From the NCBI GenBank assembly GCA_026193675.1, contig JAPHSO010000024.1, positions 1-35,645 on the forward strand: a stretch of DNA of 35,645 nt, written 5' to 3'. Position numbers and translations under genes: made by a program. This document shows positions 8,127 to 16,702 of this stretch, piece by piece. Every line of letters starts with the position of its first letter. Position 1 is the stretch's first letter. The stretch comes from Gammaproteobacteria bacterium. Its GTDB lineage: Bacteria > Pseudomonadota > Gammaproteobacteria > Thiohalomonadales > Thiohalomonadaceae. Under the pieces are notes generated by a model. The model was not told where the DNA came from. It was given only the letters and a program-made list of their open reading frames with translations, and did not search any database.

Positions 8127-9148
8127 AGCGAGACACTCTCCTCTCTCAGCGCCAAACCGATGGCATCAATACATTGTGCCTGTAGTTTATCGCTCATGGT
8201 TCCTTCAATATCGAGAAAGACATTGAGATCGAGCATACGTACGGCAGTGCCTAACGTGCTTGAGAAATAGGGGATGATTCCAGGTACCGACTCCTCCATA
8301 GGGGCGATGATAACCCCGGAGACCGGTGGCATGGAGAAGTTACTTTCGTAATAGTCGAGAGAACGCTGCAGCTCCAGCGTGATGGCATCAAGCAGCCCCT
8401 GTACCTCAAATGGTAGGCCGTTATCATCTTCTAGCGAAAGTTCGTCCTGTCTCTTATGCTCAGCGATAAGTTGCACGATCCGCTGCAGCCCGACATCAAT
8501 ATGACGAGTCAGATAGAGGTTCTTGTTGCGACTGATTGTCACCAGTGAGCTATGTTGACCGATGCTCAACAGGGCAACACCATTGCTATCTTCGGGGAGC
8601 AGGGCGGCAATATTGCGTTGAGCCAATTCGGGAATATCGATGACATCAAGATTTATATCGTGCTTCTCGAAGCGATCAATATGTGCCTGAGTGGTGCTGA
8701 TTCGTGAGACCACCACATACATCATCTTTTGGCGTCCTCGATTCTCCTGTTCAGGAATATCGAAGACATCGATGACGGCATCATCAATATGGAAGTCGAT
8801 CAGATCTTTTATCTGCCAGCGGATCGCCGCACGAAGTTCGGTGGGATCAACCGCAGGGGCCTCTACCATTAATAGCGAGAAGTTTTCGCTCGCGAAGAGG
8901 CTGCAGCAGCGCCCGTCATTAAAGTCGTGTGCGTCACTCAGTTCGATCAACTTCTGCTGCTGCTCCTCTTCAGTATCGGCTGGTGTAAACAGGCAGGTGA
9001 GAAGTTGTGGAGGGCTATCGGCTTTACGCTGGATCTGGGCGATGGCAATGCCGCCCCTTTTTATGGAGACTCCTGTCTGTAGGTCGCTTTTTCGGCGACC
9101 TGTTGATAAACCTAGTTTCTCTAACAGTGAGGATAAGAAATGGGCCAC
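8123..9148 (-). CDS. mshI: MSHA biogenesis protein MshI (PilM-like actin-fold protein)
   Basis: This is the first gene of the visible pilus operon. The 341-residue soluble protein resembles the PilM/MshI group of actin-like ATPase-fold proteins that sit on the cytoplasmic face of pilus machines. Its N-terminus SLLEKLGLS, then the strand pair GVSIKRGGIAIAQIQ, corresponds to the first actin-fold motif. LRAAIRWQIKDLIDFHID matches the PilM segment for pairing with partners. GVALLSIGQHSSLVTISR is a second phosphate-loop-like strand. It overlaps the PilN-like gene by 4 bases. The 189 bases upstream hold a plausible promoter. Confidence 0.85.
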   Translation of the reverse strand: MAHFLSSLLEKLGLSTGRRKSDLQTGVSIKRGGIAIAQIQRKADSPPQLLTCLFTPADTEEEQQQKLIELSDAHDFNDGRCCSLFASENFSLLMVEAPAVDPTELRAAIRWQIKDLIDFHIDDAVIDVFDIPEQENRGRQKMMYVVVSRISTTQAHIDRFEKHDINLDVIDIPELAQRNIAALLPEDSNGVALLSIGQHSSLVTISRNKNLYLTRHIDVGLQRIVQLIAEHKRQDELSLEDDNGLPFEVQGLLDAITLELQRSLDYYESNFSMPPVSGVIIAPMEESVPGIIPYFSSTLGTAVRMLDLNVFLDIEGTMSDKLQAQCIDAIGLALREESVSL

Positions 9149-9186
9149 AGAGGTAGGAGATGCCTTATTAATTAATATTGAGTGGG

Positions 9187-9215
9187 ATACTACTGTGAAA
9201 TAGCTGTTGAATCAA
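9187..9215 (-). promoter_or_regulatory. Candidate sigma-70 promoter of the msh operon
   Basis: Read on the minus strand, TTGATT (complement of 9210-9215) and TAGTAT (complement of 9187-9192) are separated by exactly 17 bases, about 40 bases before the mshI ATG. Each hexamer matches 4 of 6 consensus bases. The -35 lies inside a perfect 11-base palindrome, GTTGAATCAAC (9206-9216), which could be an operator. The rest of the 9149-9337 gap is AT-rich. It holds one more palindrome, AGTTTTAAAACT (9288-9299), and no obvious terminator for ubiC. Confidence 0.4.
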
Positions 9216-9337
9216 CTTTCAATTTGTTTTCTAACTCTATGATAAAAAAAGAGAAACACCTTGATTTTGTTAAAGCCATCCTATTTCAGTTTTAAAACTT
9301 GGAATTGGTTCACAGATATTTTAAATCGTTATATTTA

Positions 9338-9943
9338 TCAGTTGGTTAGAAGCGTCTCCAGGAATATTTCGCTTACCAGAACAGGCTGGTCATTGAGTTT
9401 AAATAGTGAACGGCGTCCCCAGTTGATCTCTTCGTGCCCTTCAAAACGATGCAGGATTAAGCTCAATGGGGGAGCTGAGGTGGGCAGTTGGCTCACCTCA
9501 ATGTCGCTGCGTTCCAGGTGGGGATCGGCAAACAGGAATGCCCCCAGAGGTCTATTTTTCAGGTGGCGTAGCCGACGCAGAGGGCCACGTAACGTTGATA
9601 GCGGGATGATGGTACGTGCGACAACCCATGGGGTTTCATCACAAAGTAGCAGCACCTGGCGGATTCGGGCCCAACGGCGCAGCCCCATACCCAGTCGACG
9701 GATCTCGTTGGCCTGGGGCTGGCACACCTCTTCACTCAAAACCTCTACCGAGAAACGACCCCTGCAGCGTTGCTGTAGACGTTTGGTGAGGGAATTTTCG
9801 TCAAATAGCCAGCTATTCCACCGACCTGGAAGCATGTTGTGACGCAATTGGTGGCGGGATCTCCAGCGTTGTCTGGTGGTGACGTTATGGACTCTATTGA
9901 TGGCTGGATTCATAGGGGAGGGATTATAGAGCGCTTTAAGCAC
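9338..9943 (-). CDS. ubiC: Chorismate pyruvate-lyase
   Basis: UbiC removes pyruvate from chorismate to give 4-hydroxybenzoate, the first committed step of ubiquinone synthesis. The product matches E. coli UbiC in order: WLFDENSLTKRLQQ, then RQVLLLCDETPWVVARTIIP (with the conserved active-site Arg), then a C-terminal WGRRSLFKLNDQPVLVSEIF carrying the catalytic Glu. The longest reading frame starts at a GTG at 9943 with AGGA just upstream (201 residues). An in-frame ATG at 9913 gives 191 residues, closer to the family length, but has no Shine-Dalgarno. The gene follows recG by 20 bases. The usual partner ubiA is not adjacent. Confidence 0.88.
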   Translation of the reverse strand: MLKALYNPSPMNPAINRVHNVTTRQRWRSRHQLRHNMLPGRWNSWLFDENSLTKRLQQRCRGRFSVEVLSEEVCQPQANEIRRLGMGLRRWARIRQVLLLCDETPWVVARTIIPLSTLRGPLRRLRHLKNRPLGAFLFADPHLERSDIEVSQLPTSAPPLSLILHRFEGHEEINWGRRSLFKLNDQPVLVSEIFLETLLTN

Positions 9944-9963
9944 TACGTCCTATCTGCTGCAAT

Positions 9964-12054
9964 TTAAACGCTCTTGTAATTTTCAGCTTCGCTGCCGAGC
10001 CAACGCTCGATGAGTCGAGCGCTATTTTCGGGCCACAGCTGGATAAACTCATCTGCGAGTGGATTGATCTGCTCAAGCCACTGTTGGTCGCGCATAATAT
10101 CGGCAATTCGGTAGGAGACGATACCGGTCTGTCTGGTACCAAGAATCTCCCCAGGCCCCCTGATCTCCAGGTCGCGTTGGGCGATGACAAAACCGTCGTT
10201 ACTTTCACGCATCACCTCAAGACGATCCTGCCCGTTTGCGCTTAGCGGACCTTTATAGAGCAGTAGGCAGTGACTCTGATCTTTGCCCCTGCCCACCCTG
10301 CCGCGCAGTTGATGGAGCTGGGCCAGGCCAAGACGCTCACTGTTTTCAATAACCATCAGGGTGGCGTTAGGCACATCGACACCCACCTCAATCACTGTGG
10401 TTGCCACCAGCAGTTGGATTAAACCGGCCTTGAACTGGCCCATTACCCGCTCTTTCAGTTCACTCTTCATACGGCCATGAATCAGACCAACCTTCAATTC
10501 TGGTAGTTGCTGTTGTAGCTGCTCATAGGTCAACTCTGCCGCCTGACACTGCAGCTGCTCAGACTCCTCAACGAGTGGGCAGACCCAGTAGCTCTGACGT
10601 CCCTCACTACATGCCGCCCGGATGCGCTCGATCACCTCAATGCGGCGCTCCTCTTTGAGCACCACGGTCTTGATCGGTTGTCGCCCTTTGGGGAGTTCAT
10701 CGATGATGGATAGATCCAGATCGGCATAGGCGGTCATCGCCAGGGTGCGTGGGATCGGTGTGGCGGTCATCACCAGTTGGTGAGCCCTCGCTTCGTTGGC
10801 TTGGTGGCTATCACCTTTCTGCAGCAGAGCAAGGCGCTGATGGACGCCGAAGCGGTGCTGCTCGTCGATAATGGAGAGTCCCAGGCGAGCAAATTCCACA
10901 CCATCCTGAAACAGGGCGTGAGTCCCCACCACCAGTTGTGCCTCGCCCTCTGCTATCTGTCTCAACAGTTCTCGTCGTTCTGCGGCACCCTTTTTTCCGG
11001 TGAGGATCACGGTGTTGATCCCCAGAGGCTCAAGCCAATCGCGGAGGCTCTGGATATGCTGGTTTGCCAATAGCTCGGTGGGGGCCATCACCGCACACTG
11101 AAATCCCGCATTGATGGTCTGCAGAGCGGCAGCGGCGGCAACGACCGTCTTTCCGGAGCCGACATCGCCCTGTATGAGTCGCTGCATGGGGATGTCTCGG
11201 TTCAGGTCGGACTCAATTTCGCTAATCACCCGCTGTTGTGCATCGGTGAGGGTGAAAGGCAGTTGCTGTATAAATCTACCGTGCAGCTCAGGGGCAGGTT
11301 CGATGACAACCGCTGGATTGGTTTGAGCCTGCGCCCTGAGCTGTCGAATGGCGATCTGATGGGCCAGTAACTCTTCAAAGATCAATCGCTTCTGGGCAGG
11401 ATGGCTGCGCTCGATAAGCTGTTCTACCGAGACTTCAGGGCCAGGTTGATGGATCTCCCTTAGCGCCTCGACAAGGGGTGGTAGCGCAAATCGATCGATA
11501 ACCGATGGGGGTAACAGCTCATCAATAACCACGCCACGTTCAAGTAGTTGCAATGCCTGCTGACTAAACTGCCGGAGACGTTGTTGATTGAGTCCCTCGG
11601 TGGTCGGGTAGATTGGGGTCAGGGTCGTTTGTAGCGGCAGCGGCTCATCTTCAGAGATCGGTTGATACTCGGGATGGGCCATCTCAACCCCCGCTTGAGT
11701 GAAACGCACGGCACCGAAACAGCGCACCCATCTGCCGCTGCTCAGGGCGCTCTGTTGCCCCTTGTTGAAGTGAAAAAAACGTAACAGCAGAAAGCCGCTG
11801 CCATCACCAACGGTGACCACGAGTGTGCGGCGTCGCCCAAAGCGGATCTGGCTTGTGAGAATCTCCCCCTCAATCACCACATCTCTTCCCGGAACCAGTT
11901 GCCCGATCGGGGTGATGTGGGTGCGATCCTGATAGCGTAGCGGGAGATGAAACAGCAGGTCGGAAATTTGGGTGATACCGATCCTGGCAAGTTTGGTCGC
12001 AATTGCCGGCCCGACACCCTTAAGCCTGGTGATCTCGGAGATCAATTGCGTCAA
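9964..12054 (-). CDS. recG: ATP-dependent DNA helicase RecG
   Basis: RecG is the superfamily 2 helicase that regresses stalled replication forks and branch-migrates Holliday junctions. The 696 residues cover the whole family length. An N-terminal helix-hairpin-helix and OB wedge domain (about 10-150, LKGVGPAIATKLARIG then FHLPLRYQDRTH) is followed by Walker A GDVGSGKT (296-303), the DEQH box (397-400), TATPIPRT and the C-terminal LRGRVGRG motif VI. The start must be a TTG at 12052-12054, because an in-frame TAA stands four codons upstream and no ATG or GTG is near. No Shine-Dalgarno is visible, so initiation is probably weak or coupled to ridA, 50 bases upstream. Confidence 0.96.
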   Translation of the reverse strand: MTQLISEITRLKGVGPAIATKLARIGITQISDLLFHLPLRYQDRTHITPIGQLVPGRDVVIEGEILTSQIRFGRRRTLVVTVGDGSGFLLLRFFHFNKGQQSALSSGRWVRCFGAVRFTQAGVEMAHPEYQPISEDEPLPLQTTLTPIYPTTEGLNQQRLRQFSQQALQLLERGVVIDELLPPSVIDRFALPPLVEALREIHQPGPEVSVEQLIERSHPAQKRLIFEELLAHQIAIRQLRAQAQTNPAVVIEPAPELHGRFIQQLPFTLTDAQQRVISEIESDLNRDIPMQRLIQGDVGSGKTVVAAAAALQTINAGFQCAVMAPTELLANQHIQSLRDWLEPLGINTVILTGKKGAAERRELLRQIAEGEAQLVVGTHALFQDGVEFARLGLSIIDEQHRFGVHQRLALLQKGDSHQANEARAHQLVMTATPIPRTLAMTAYADLDLSIIDELPKGRQPIKTVVLKEERRIEVIERIRAACSEGRQSYWVCPLVEESEQLQCQAAELTYEQLQQQLPELKVGLIHGRMKSELKERVMGQFKAGLIQLLVATTVIEVGVDVPNATLMVIENSERLGLAQLHQLRGRVGRGKDQSHCLLLYKGPLSANGQDRLEVMRESNDGFVIAQRDLEIRGPGEILGTRQTGIVSYRIADIMRDQQWLEQINPLADEFIQLWPENSARLIERWLGSEAENYKSV

Positions 12055-12104
12055 AAATGTTGGTTAGGAAAAAGGGAGGTGATGGACTTCAAGCTGCCGA
12101 TTGA

Positions 12105-12491
12105 TTAGCCATCAAGCTCCATGACGCCATCCATCTCGACCTCTGCACCTTTGGGGAGTGAGGCGACACCGATTGCTGCGCGAGCGGGATAGGGTTGCTG
12201 GAAATACTCTGCCATCACACTATTTACCAGGGGGAAGTGGCTTAAATCGGTCAGGAATATGTTGAGTTTAGCGATACTGGCGAGGGTGCCGCCGCTTGCT
12301 GCAGCAACCGCAGAGAGGTTATCAAACACGCGTCGGATCTGCGCCTCCATATCGCCTTCAACCAGCTCCATGGTCTCCGGAATTAGTGGAATTTGGCCCG
12401 AAAGGTAGACGGTTGAGCCCACCTTAACCGCCTGCGAATAGGTGCCGATGGCCTGAGGTGCCTTGTCGGTGTGAATAATCTCTCTACTCAT
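12105..12491 (-). CDS. ridA: RidA family reactive imine/enamine deaminase
   Basis: RidA proteins hydrolyse reactive 2-aminoacrylate and related enamines made by PLP-dependent dehydratases, releasing 2-keto acids. The 128-residue product (trimer-forming family) has the typical opening IHTDKAPQAIGTYSQAV, the central GQIPLIPET strand, and the signature RAAIGVASLPKGAEVEMDGV with the conserved Arg that holds the substrate carboxylate. A good Shine-Dalgarno (GAGGAG) precedes the ATG. It sits between spoT (47 bases upstream) and recG (50 bases downstream), an order also known from Pseudomonas. Confidence 0.94.
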   Translation of the reverse strand: MSREIIHTDKAPQAIGTYSQAVKVGSTVYLSGQIPLIPETMELVEGDMEAQIRRVFDNLSAVAAASGGTLASIAKLNIFLTDLSHFPLVNSVMAEYFQQPYPARAAIGVASLPKGAEVEMDGVMELDG

Positions 12492-12538
12492 CTTCTTCTC
12501 CTCATTGAAATTGATTGTTGGGTGGTTGCCGAATCTGT

Positions 12539-14659
12539 TTATTGTGAACGGTAGATGCGCATCACATCCTTAATGGTGCGTAGACGTTTGATCACCCGTG
12601 CAAGGTGGACCCGGTTCTGAACTGCGATAGTCAGATTAATGGTGGTGTTGATACCGTCTGAGTCATTCAGGGAGATGTTGTCGATGTTGGAGCCCATATC
12701 GGCAACAGCGGCAGCAACGGTGGCGAGAACGCCGCGTTGGTTCTCAACCTCTACACGCAGGTCAACCAGGAAGTCACCCTCGGTATCCTCCTCCCAGTTG
12801 ACCGAGATCCACTTATGGGGGTGCTTCTGGAATTCAGCGACATTCTTGCAGTTTTGAGTATGAACAACGATACCTCGCCCGGCAGTGAGGAATCCAAAGA
12901 TGGGATCTCCCGGAATCGGACGGCAACACTTGGCATATTTGACGACACTCCCTTCGGTTCCCCTAATCGATAGCAGTGATGGGTGATCATCATCTTCATT
13001 CAGTAGAGCCTGATCATCATGCTCCTGGGCAAGACTACGGGCGACAAGTGGTGCAACGCGATTGCCGACACCAATTTCGGCAAAAAGATCGTCGGGAGAT
13101 TTGAGATCGAGCTGTTTTAACAGAGGTTCATAGCGCTCCTCTGAGATCGAACTGAGGGTCCGATCAAGCTTAGCGAGGGCTGATTCAAGTAGGCGCCTGC
13201 CAAGACCGACAGCATCACCGTGTTGCATCGTCTTCAAATGGTTGCGGATATTGGTGCGCGCGCGGGCGGTGGTTACAAAGTTGAGCCATGCCGGATTGGG
13301 CTGGGCATGCTTGTGAGTAATCACCTTCACATTTTGACCATTTCTGAGAATGGTGTGAAGTGGCGCAGGACGACCATCGATGCGTGCGGCGGTGCAGTTA
13401 TCACCAATCTGGGTATGTACTGCATAGGCGAAGTCGATAACGGTCGCGCCACTTGGCAGAGCCATGATCTCCCCCTTGGGAGTGAAGACGTAGACCTCAT
13501 CGGGGAAGAGATCGACCTTGACGCTCTCCAGAAATTCTAGAGAGTTGCCCGCTTTCTGCTGCATCTCCAGTAGGCCATGCAACCACTCTCGGGCGCGGGA
13601 CTCGGCGATGTTGTCACCATTATCATCTCCCGATTTGTAGAGCCAGTGAGAGGCGATGCCCGCCTCAGCAACCCGGTCCATATCACGAGTTCTGATTTGC
13701 ACCTCTATCGGAAAACCATAGCGGCTCTGCATCGCAGTGTGTAGAGATTGGTAACCATTGGCCTTGGGGATGGCGATGTAATCCTTGAACTTACCGGGAA
13801 TCGGTTTGAACAGATTGTGGATGATACCCAGGGTGCGATAGCAGCTATCGACACTATCGACCACAATCCTGAAACCAAAGATGTCGGTGATCTCACTGAA
13901 CGAGAGGTTTTTGTGGCGCATCTTCTGATAGACGCTGTAGAGATGTTTCTCTCGTCCGAACACCTCAGCGATGACGCCATCATGCTCAAGCCGTTTATTG
14001 ATCCGTTTGAGTAGCTTCTCCATCAACTCACGACGATTACCACAGACCTTGCGCATCGCCTCCTTCAGGATGCGGTGACGCAGTGGATGGTAGGCGGCAA
14101 AACCGAGCTCCTCCAGATCGAGACGTACTCGATTGATGCCGAGGCGGAGCGCGATGGGCGCATAGATCTCAAGCGTCTCCGCAGCAATTCGGCGACGCTT
14201 TTCGGGACGCATTACCGTCAAGGTACGCATATTGTGCAGGCGATCGGCCAGCTTAATCAGGATCACCCGGATATCTTTGACCATCGCCAGGATCATCTTG
14301 CGGAAGCTCTCGGCCTGCGCCTCGGCCTTACTGACCGACTGGATATTGGTCAGTTTACTGACACCGTCAACTAGATAGGCCACCTCATCACCAAACTTCT
14401 CGGCGAGCTGATCGCGGGCGGTGGGGGTGTCTTCAATGACATCATGCAGGATTGCTGCGGCGATCGATTTATGATCAAGGCGCATCTCGGCCAGGATCCT
14501 GGCGACGGCAATGGGGTGGTAGATATAGGGTTCACCACTCAGACGACGTTGGCCTTCGTGAGCTTCTGCGCCAAAGAGATAGGCGCGATAGACCTCAGCG
14601 ACCTGATCTTCATCGAGATAGGTCTCCAGGATGGCGCAGAGGTCGCTGATTAAAAACAC
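12539..14659 (-). CDS. spoT: Bifunctional (p)ppGpp synthetase/hydrolase SpoT
   Basis: SpoT sets the level of the stringent-response alarmones (p)ppGpp. The 706 residues carry the full Rel/Spo layout. The N-terminal HD hydrolase has an intact metal-binding HDVIED (72-77), so hydrolysis should be active. A synthetase domain (about 200-340, including the SVYQKMRHK and GYQSLHTAM segments), a TGS domain (about 387-450, DEVYVFTPKGEIMALP), a helical region with a conserved Cys-Cys (VKYAKCCRPIPGD), and a C-terminal ACT domain (about 630-706) follow. It lies 95 bases after rpoZ, with a stem-loop in that gap. The gmk-rpoZ-spoT linkage is standard for gammaproteobacteria. Confidence 0.97.
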   Translation of the reverse strand: MFLISDLCAILETYLDEDQVAEVYRAYLFGAEAHEGQRRLSGEPYIYHPIAVARILAEMRLDHKSIAAAILHDVIEDTPTARDQLAEKFGDEVAYLVDGVSKLTNIQSVSKAEAQAESFRKMILAMVKDIRVILIKLADRLHNMRTLTVMRPEKRRRIAAETLEIYAPIALRLGINRVRLDLEELGFAAYHPLRHRILKEAMRKVCGNRRELMEKLLKRINKRLEHDGVIAEVFGREKHLYSVYQKMRHKNLSFSEITDIFGFRIVVDSVDSCYRTLGIIHNLFKPIPGKFKDYIAIPKANGYQSLHTAMQSRYGFPIEVQIRTRDMDRVAEAGIASHWLYKSGDDNGDNIAESRAREWLHGLLEMQQKAGNSLEFLESVKVDLFPDEVYVFTPKGEIMALPSGATVIDFAYAVHTQIGDNCTAARIDGRPAPLHTILRNGQNVKVITHKHAQPNPAWLNFVTTARARTNIRNHLKTMQHGDAVGLGRRLLESALAKLDRTLSSISEERYEPLLKQLDLKSPDDLFAEIGVGNRVAPLVARSLAQEHDDQALLNEDDDHPSLLSIRGTEGSVVKYAKCCRPIPGDPIFGFLTAGRGIVVHTQNCKNVAEFQKHPHKWISVNWEEDTEGDFLVDLRVEVENQRGVLATVAAAVADMGSNIDNISLNDSDGINTTINLTIAVQNRVHLARVIKRLRTIKDVMRIYRSQ

Positions 14660-14717
14660 GGGTATGAAAAACAGTCTACGTAAAGTGAGTTACGTCAATA
14701 TCGCTATTTTTGCAGAG

Positions 14718-14744
14718 CTCCGCAAGAACTATTCTCTTGCGGAG
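14718..14744 (-). other. Stem-loop between rpoZ and spoT
   Basis: A perfect 10-base inverted repeat (CTCCGCAAGA / TCTTGCGGAG) with a 7-base loop lies 10 bases after the rpoZ stop on the minus strand. Neither strand has a U-tract after it, so it is not a classical intrinsic terminator. It may be an RNA processing or stabilising element that separates rpoZ from spoT expression. Confidence 0.6.
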
Positions 14745-14754
14745 TGTGGGAGGG

Positions 14755-15015
14755 TTAAGCGCTCTCTTGAGCAGACTCTTCCTCAGTTGCACTCTCATCA
14801 ATGATCTGAGGCTTGTCTGACTCATTGAGAATATCTTTACTGACCAGACCATCGGCAATTTCACGCAGGGCCATTACGGTCGGTTTATCGTTTTCCCAGT
14901 CAAGCTGTGGATCGCTACCGTTGGCAAGTTGACGTGCGCGTTTGGTGGCAACCATAACGAGCTGGAAGCGGTTGTCCATATGTTCAAGGCAATCTTCTAC
15001 GGTGACGCGAGCCAT
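14755..15015 (-). CDS. rpoZ: RNA polymerase omega subunit
   Basis: Omega (86 residues) helps fold and assemble the beta' subunit and forms one (p)ppGpp-binding site of the polymerase. The sequence starts MARVTVEDCLEHMDNRFQLV and has the conserved ATKRARQLANG and KPTVMALREIADG stretches. The acidic C-terminal tail (about 62-86) is variable in this family. It lies 75 bases downstream of gmk and upstream of spoT, which links ppGpp synthesis with one of its targets. Confidence 0.96.
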   Translation of the reverse strand: MARVTVEDCLEHMDNRFQLVMVATKRARQLANGSDPQLDWENDKPTVMALREIADGLVSKDILNESDKPQIIDESATEEESAQESA

Positions 15016-15090
15016 TTGTTACTCCAAAATTACAGATAAAGTATCGGGGGATCCGATCAAGAACCGGCGATTCTAACTAAAAGCTTCGCT

Positions 15091-15705
15091 TCACGCTAGT
15101 AGATCGCTGATCATATCCTTAAACAGGTTCGCCTGGCGCGCGGTTCTCAGACGCTGAATCACAATCAACTCACTCAGCTCATCCAGGGCCGCCGTAAAGT
15201 CATCATTAATAATCAGGTAGTCTGATTCAGCATAGTGGCTACTTTCACTCACTGCATCGCGCATACGGCGCTCAATGATCTCATCACTATCCTGTCCTCG
15301 TCCCTGTAGACGTTCGCGTAGCGCCTCACGTGATGGGGGCAGTATGAAGATGGAGATGGCGTCAGGCATCAACTCACGCACCTGACGAGCACCCTGCCAG
15401 TCAATCTCCAGGATCACATCGAGCCCTTGAAACAGTTGTGCCTCAATGCTCTCCTGGGCGGTACCGTAGAAGTTGTCGAAGACTTCGGCATGTTCCAGAA
15501 ATGCCCCGCGTTCCACCATCTTGAGGAACTCAGTGCTATCGATGAAGTGGTAGTCTACACCGTTGACTTCACCAGGGCGCATCGCTCTGGTGGTGTGTGA
15601 AGTCGATACGGTCAGGTTCTCAACACTGTCGATGAGCGCCTTAACCAGACTGGTCTTGCCTGCGCCGGAGGGGGCGGAGATGATAAATAGTTGGCCTTTT
15701 TTCAT
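15091..15705 (-). CDS. gmk: Guanylate kinase
   Basis: This enzyme phosphorylates GMP to GDP using ATP. The 204-residue protein has P-loop SAPSGAGKTSL (about 9-19), the GMP-binding stretch STSHTTRAMRPGEVNGVDYHF, and the lid region with LQGRGQDSDEIIERRM. Length and motifs match E. coli Gmk throughout. The gene starts 9 bases after the yicC stop and is followed by rpoZ. Confidence 0.97.
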   Translation of the reverse strand: MKKGQLFIISAPSGAGKTSLVKALIDSVENLTVSTSHTTRAMRPGEVNGVDYHFIDSTEFLKMVERGAFLEHAEVFDNFYGTAQESIEAQLFQGLDVILEIDWQGARQVRELMPDAISIFILPPSREALRERLQGRGQDSDEIIERRMRDAVSESSHYAESDYLIINDDFTAALDELSELIVIQRLRTARQANLFKDMISDLLA

Positions 15706-15714
15706 AGTGATATC

Positions 15715-16587
15715 TTACTCTATATTCTGGATCTGCTCACGCATCTGCTCAATCAGTACCTTCAGCTCAACGGAGGCCTGGGTGGTTTCAATATCGGCAG
15801 ACTTTGAGCCGAGGGTGTTGGCTTCACGATTGAGCTCCTGCATCAGGAAGTCGAGCCGTCTGCCGACCGGCTTACTCTGTTCAAGTATCTTGCGGATCTC
15901 ACCGAGATGGGTCTCCAGGCGATCAAGCTCCTCATCGACGTCGAGGCGCTGGGCCAGCATAACCATCTCCTGCTCCAGGCGGTTGCCGTCGGCAGCATCT
16001 GTTTGAGTCATTTCGGCAAGCCGTTTCTCTAACCGATTGCGACTCAACTCGAGGACTTCGGGCAGACGTGTTTTCACATGCTCGATCACCTCCTCCATCG
16101 CACTACAACGCTGCAGGATAATCTGTCTAAGCTTGTCACCTTCGCTCTCACGCATCTCAATCAGATCGGTGATGGCCCCTTCGAGTAGTTCAGTGGCTGT
16201 GGCGAGAATTTGTGCCTCATCTATGGGGGCACTATTGATGACGCCGGGCCATCTGAGTAGATTGAGTGACGAGACCTGAGCCGGTTCATAGAGAATGCCG
16301 TCGATGACTCGAGTCGCCTCGACAATCTGTTTGACCAGGGTCTCGTTAATGGTCAGTTTCTCTTCACGAATTTGTGGTGGTGCATAACGCATGGTGCAGT
16401 CGATCTTGCCTCGGTTGAGGCGTTCTCCCAATAGCGATCTTATTTTGGGTTCGAAAGCTCGCAGCTCATCGGGCAGGCGTGGATTGATCTCCAGATAGCG
16501 GTGGTTCACCGCTCGTAGTTCCAGAGTGATGTCACCAAAAGGAGTGTTGCACTCCTGACGTGAAAATGCAGTCATACTTCTAATCAT
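15715..16587 (-). CDS. yicC: YicC family endoribonuclease
   Basis: YicC proteins are endoribonucleases implicated in small-RNA turnover in E. coli. The 290-residue product (E. coli form 287) has the family start MIRSMTAFSRQ, the N-terminal domain segment LRAVNHRYLEINPRLPDELR, and the C-terminal QELNREANTLGSKSADIE block, the most conserved part of the family. The central region (about 150-240) is strongly helical and charged. It is the first gene of the gmk-rpoZ-spoT run and diverges from the Ser/Thr kinase gene across 115 bases. Confidence 0.93.
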   Translation of the reverse strand: MIRSMTAFSRQECNTPFGDITLELRAVNHRYLEINPRLPDELRAFEPKIRSLLGERLNRGKIDCTMRYAPPQIREEKLTINETLVKQIVEATRVIDGILYEPAQVSSLNLLRWPGVINSAPIDEAQILATATELLEGAITDLIEMRESEGDKLRQIILQRCSAMEEVIEHVKTRLPEVLELSRNRLEKRLAEMTQTDAADGNRLEQEMVMLAQRLDVDEELDRLETHLGEIRKILEQSKPVGRRLDFLMQELNREANTLGSKSADIETTQASVELKVLIEQMREQIQNIE

Positions 16588-16702
16588 GGTTTGAAAACTC
16601 TGCTCAGGTATAATAATTTGGTATGTTAAACCTTATTCTCAATTAGTCCAATTTGGCAGCCCGTTAAGAAGAAATTAACCCCAGAGTCAAAATCACCTCC
16701 CT

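Noticed and set aside
8691..9203. Open frame of 170 codons on the plus strand opposite mshI
   Set aside because: It is a Ser/Arg/Cys-rich shadow; mshI and its operon overlaps explain the stretch.
9261..9842. Open frame of 193 codons on the plus strand opposite ubiC
   Set aside because: The composition is Arg/Ser-rich shadow coding with no family resemblance, while the minus strand encodes a clear UbiC.
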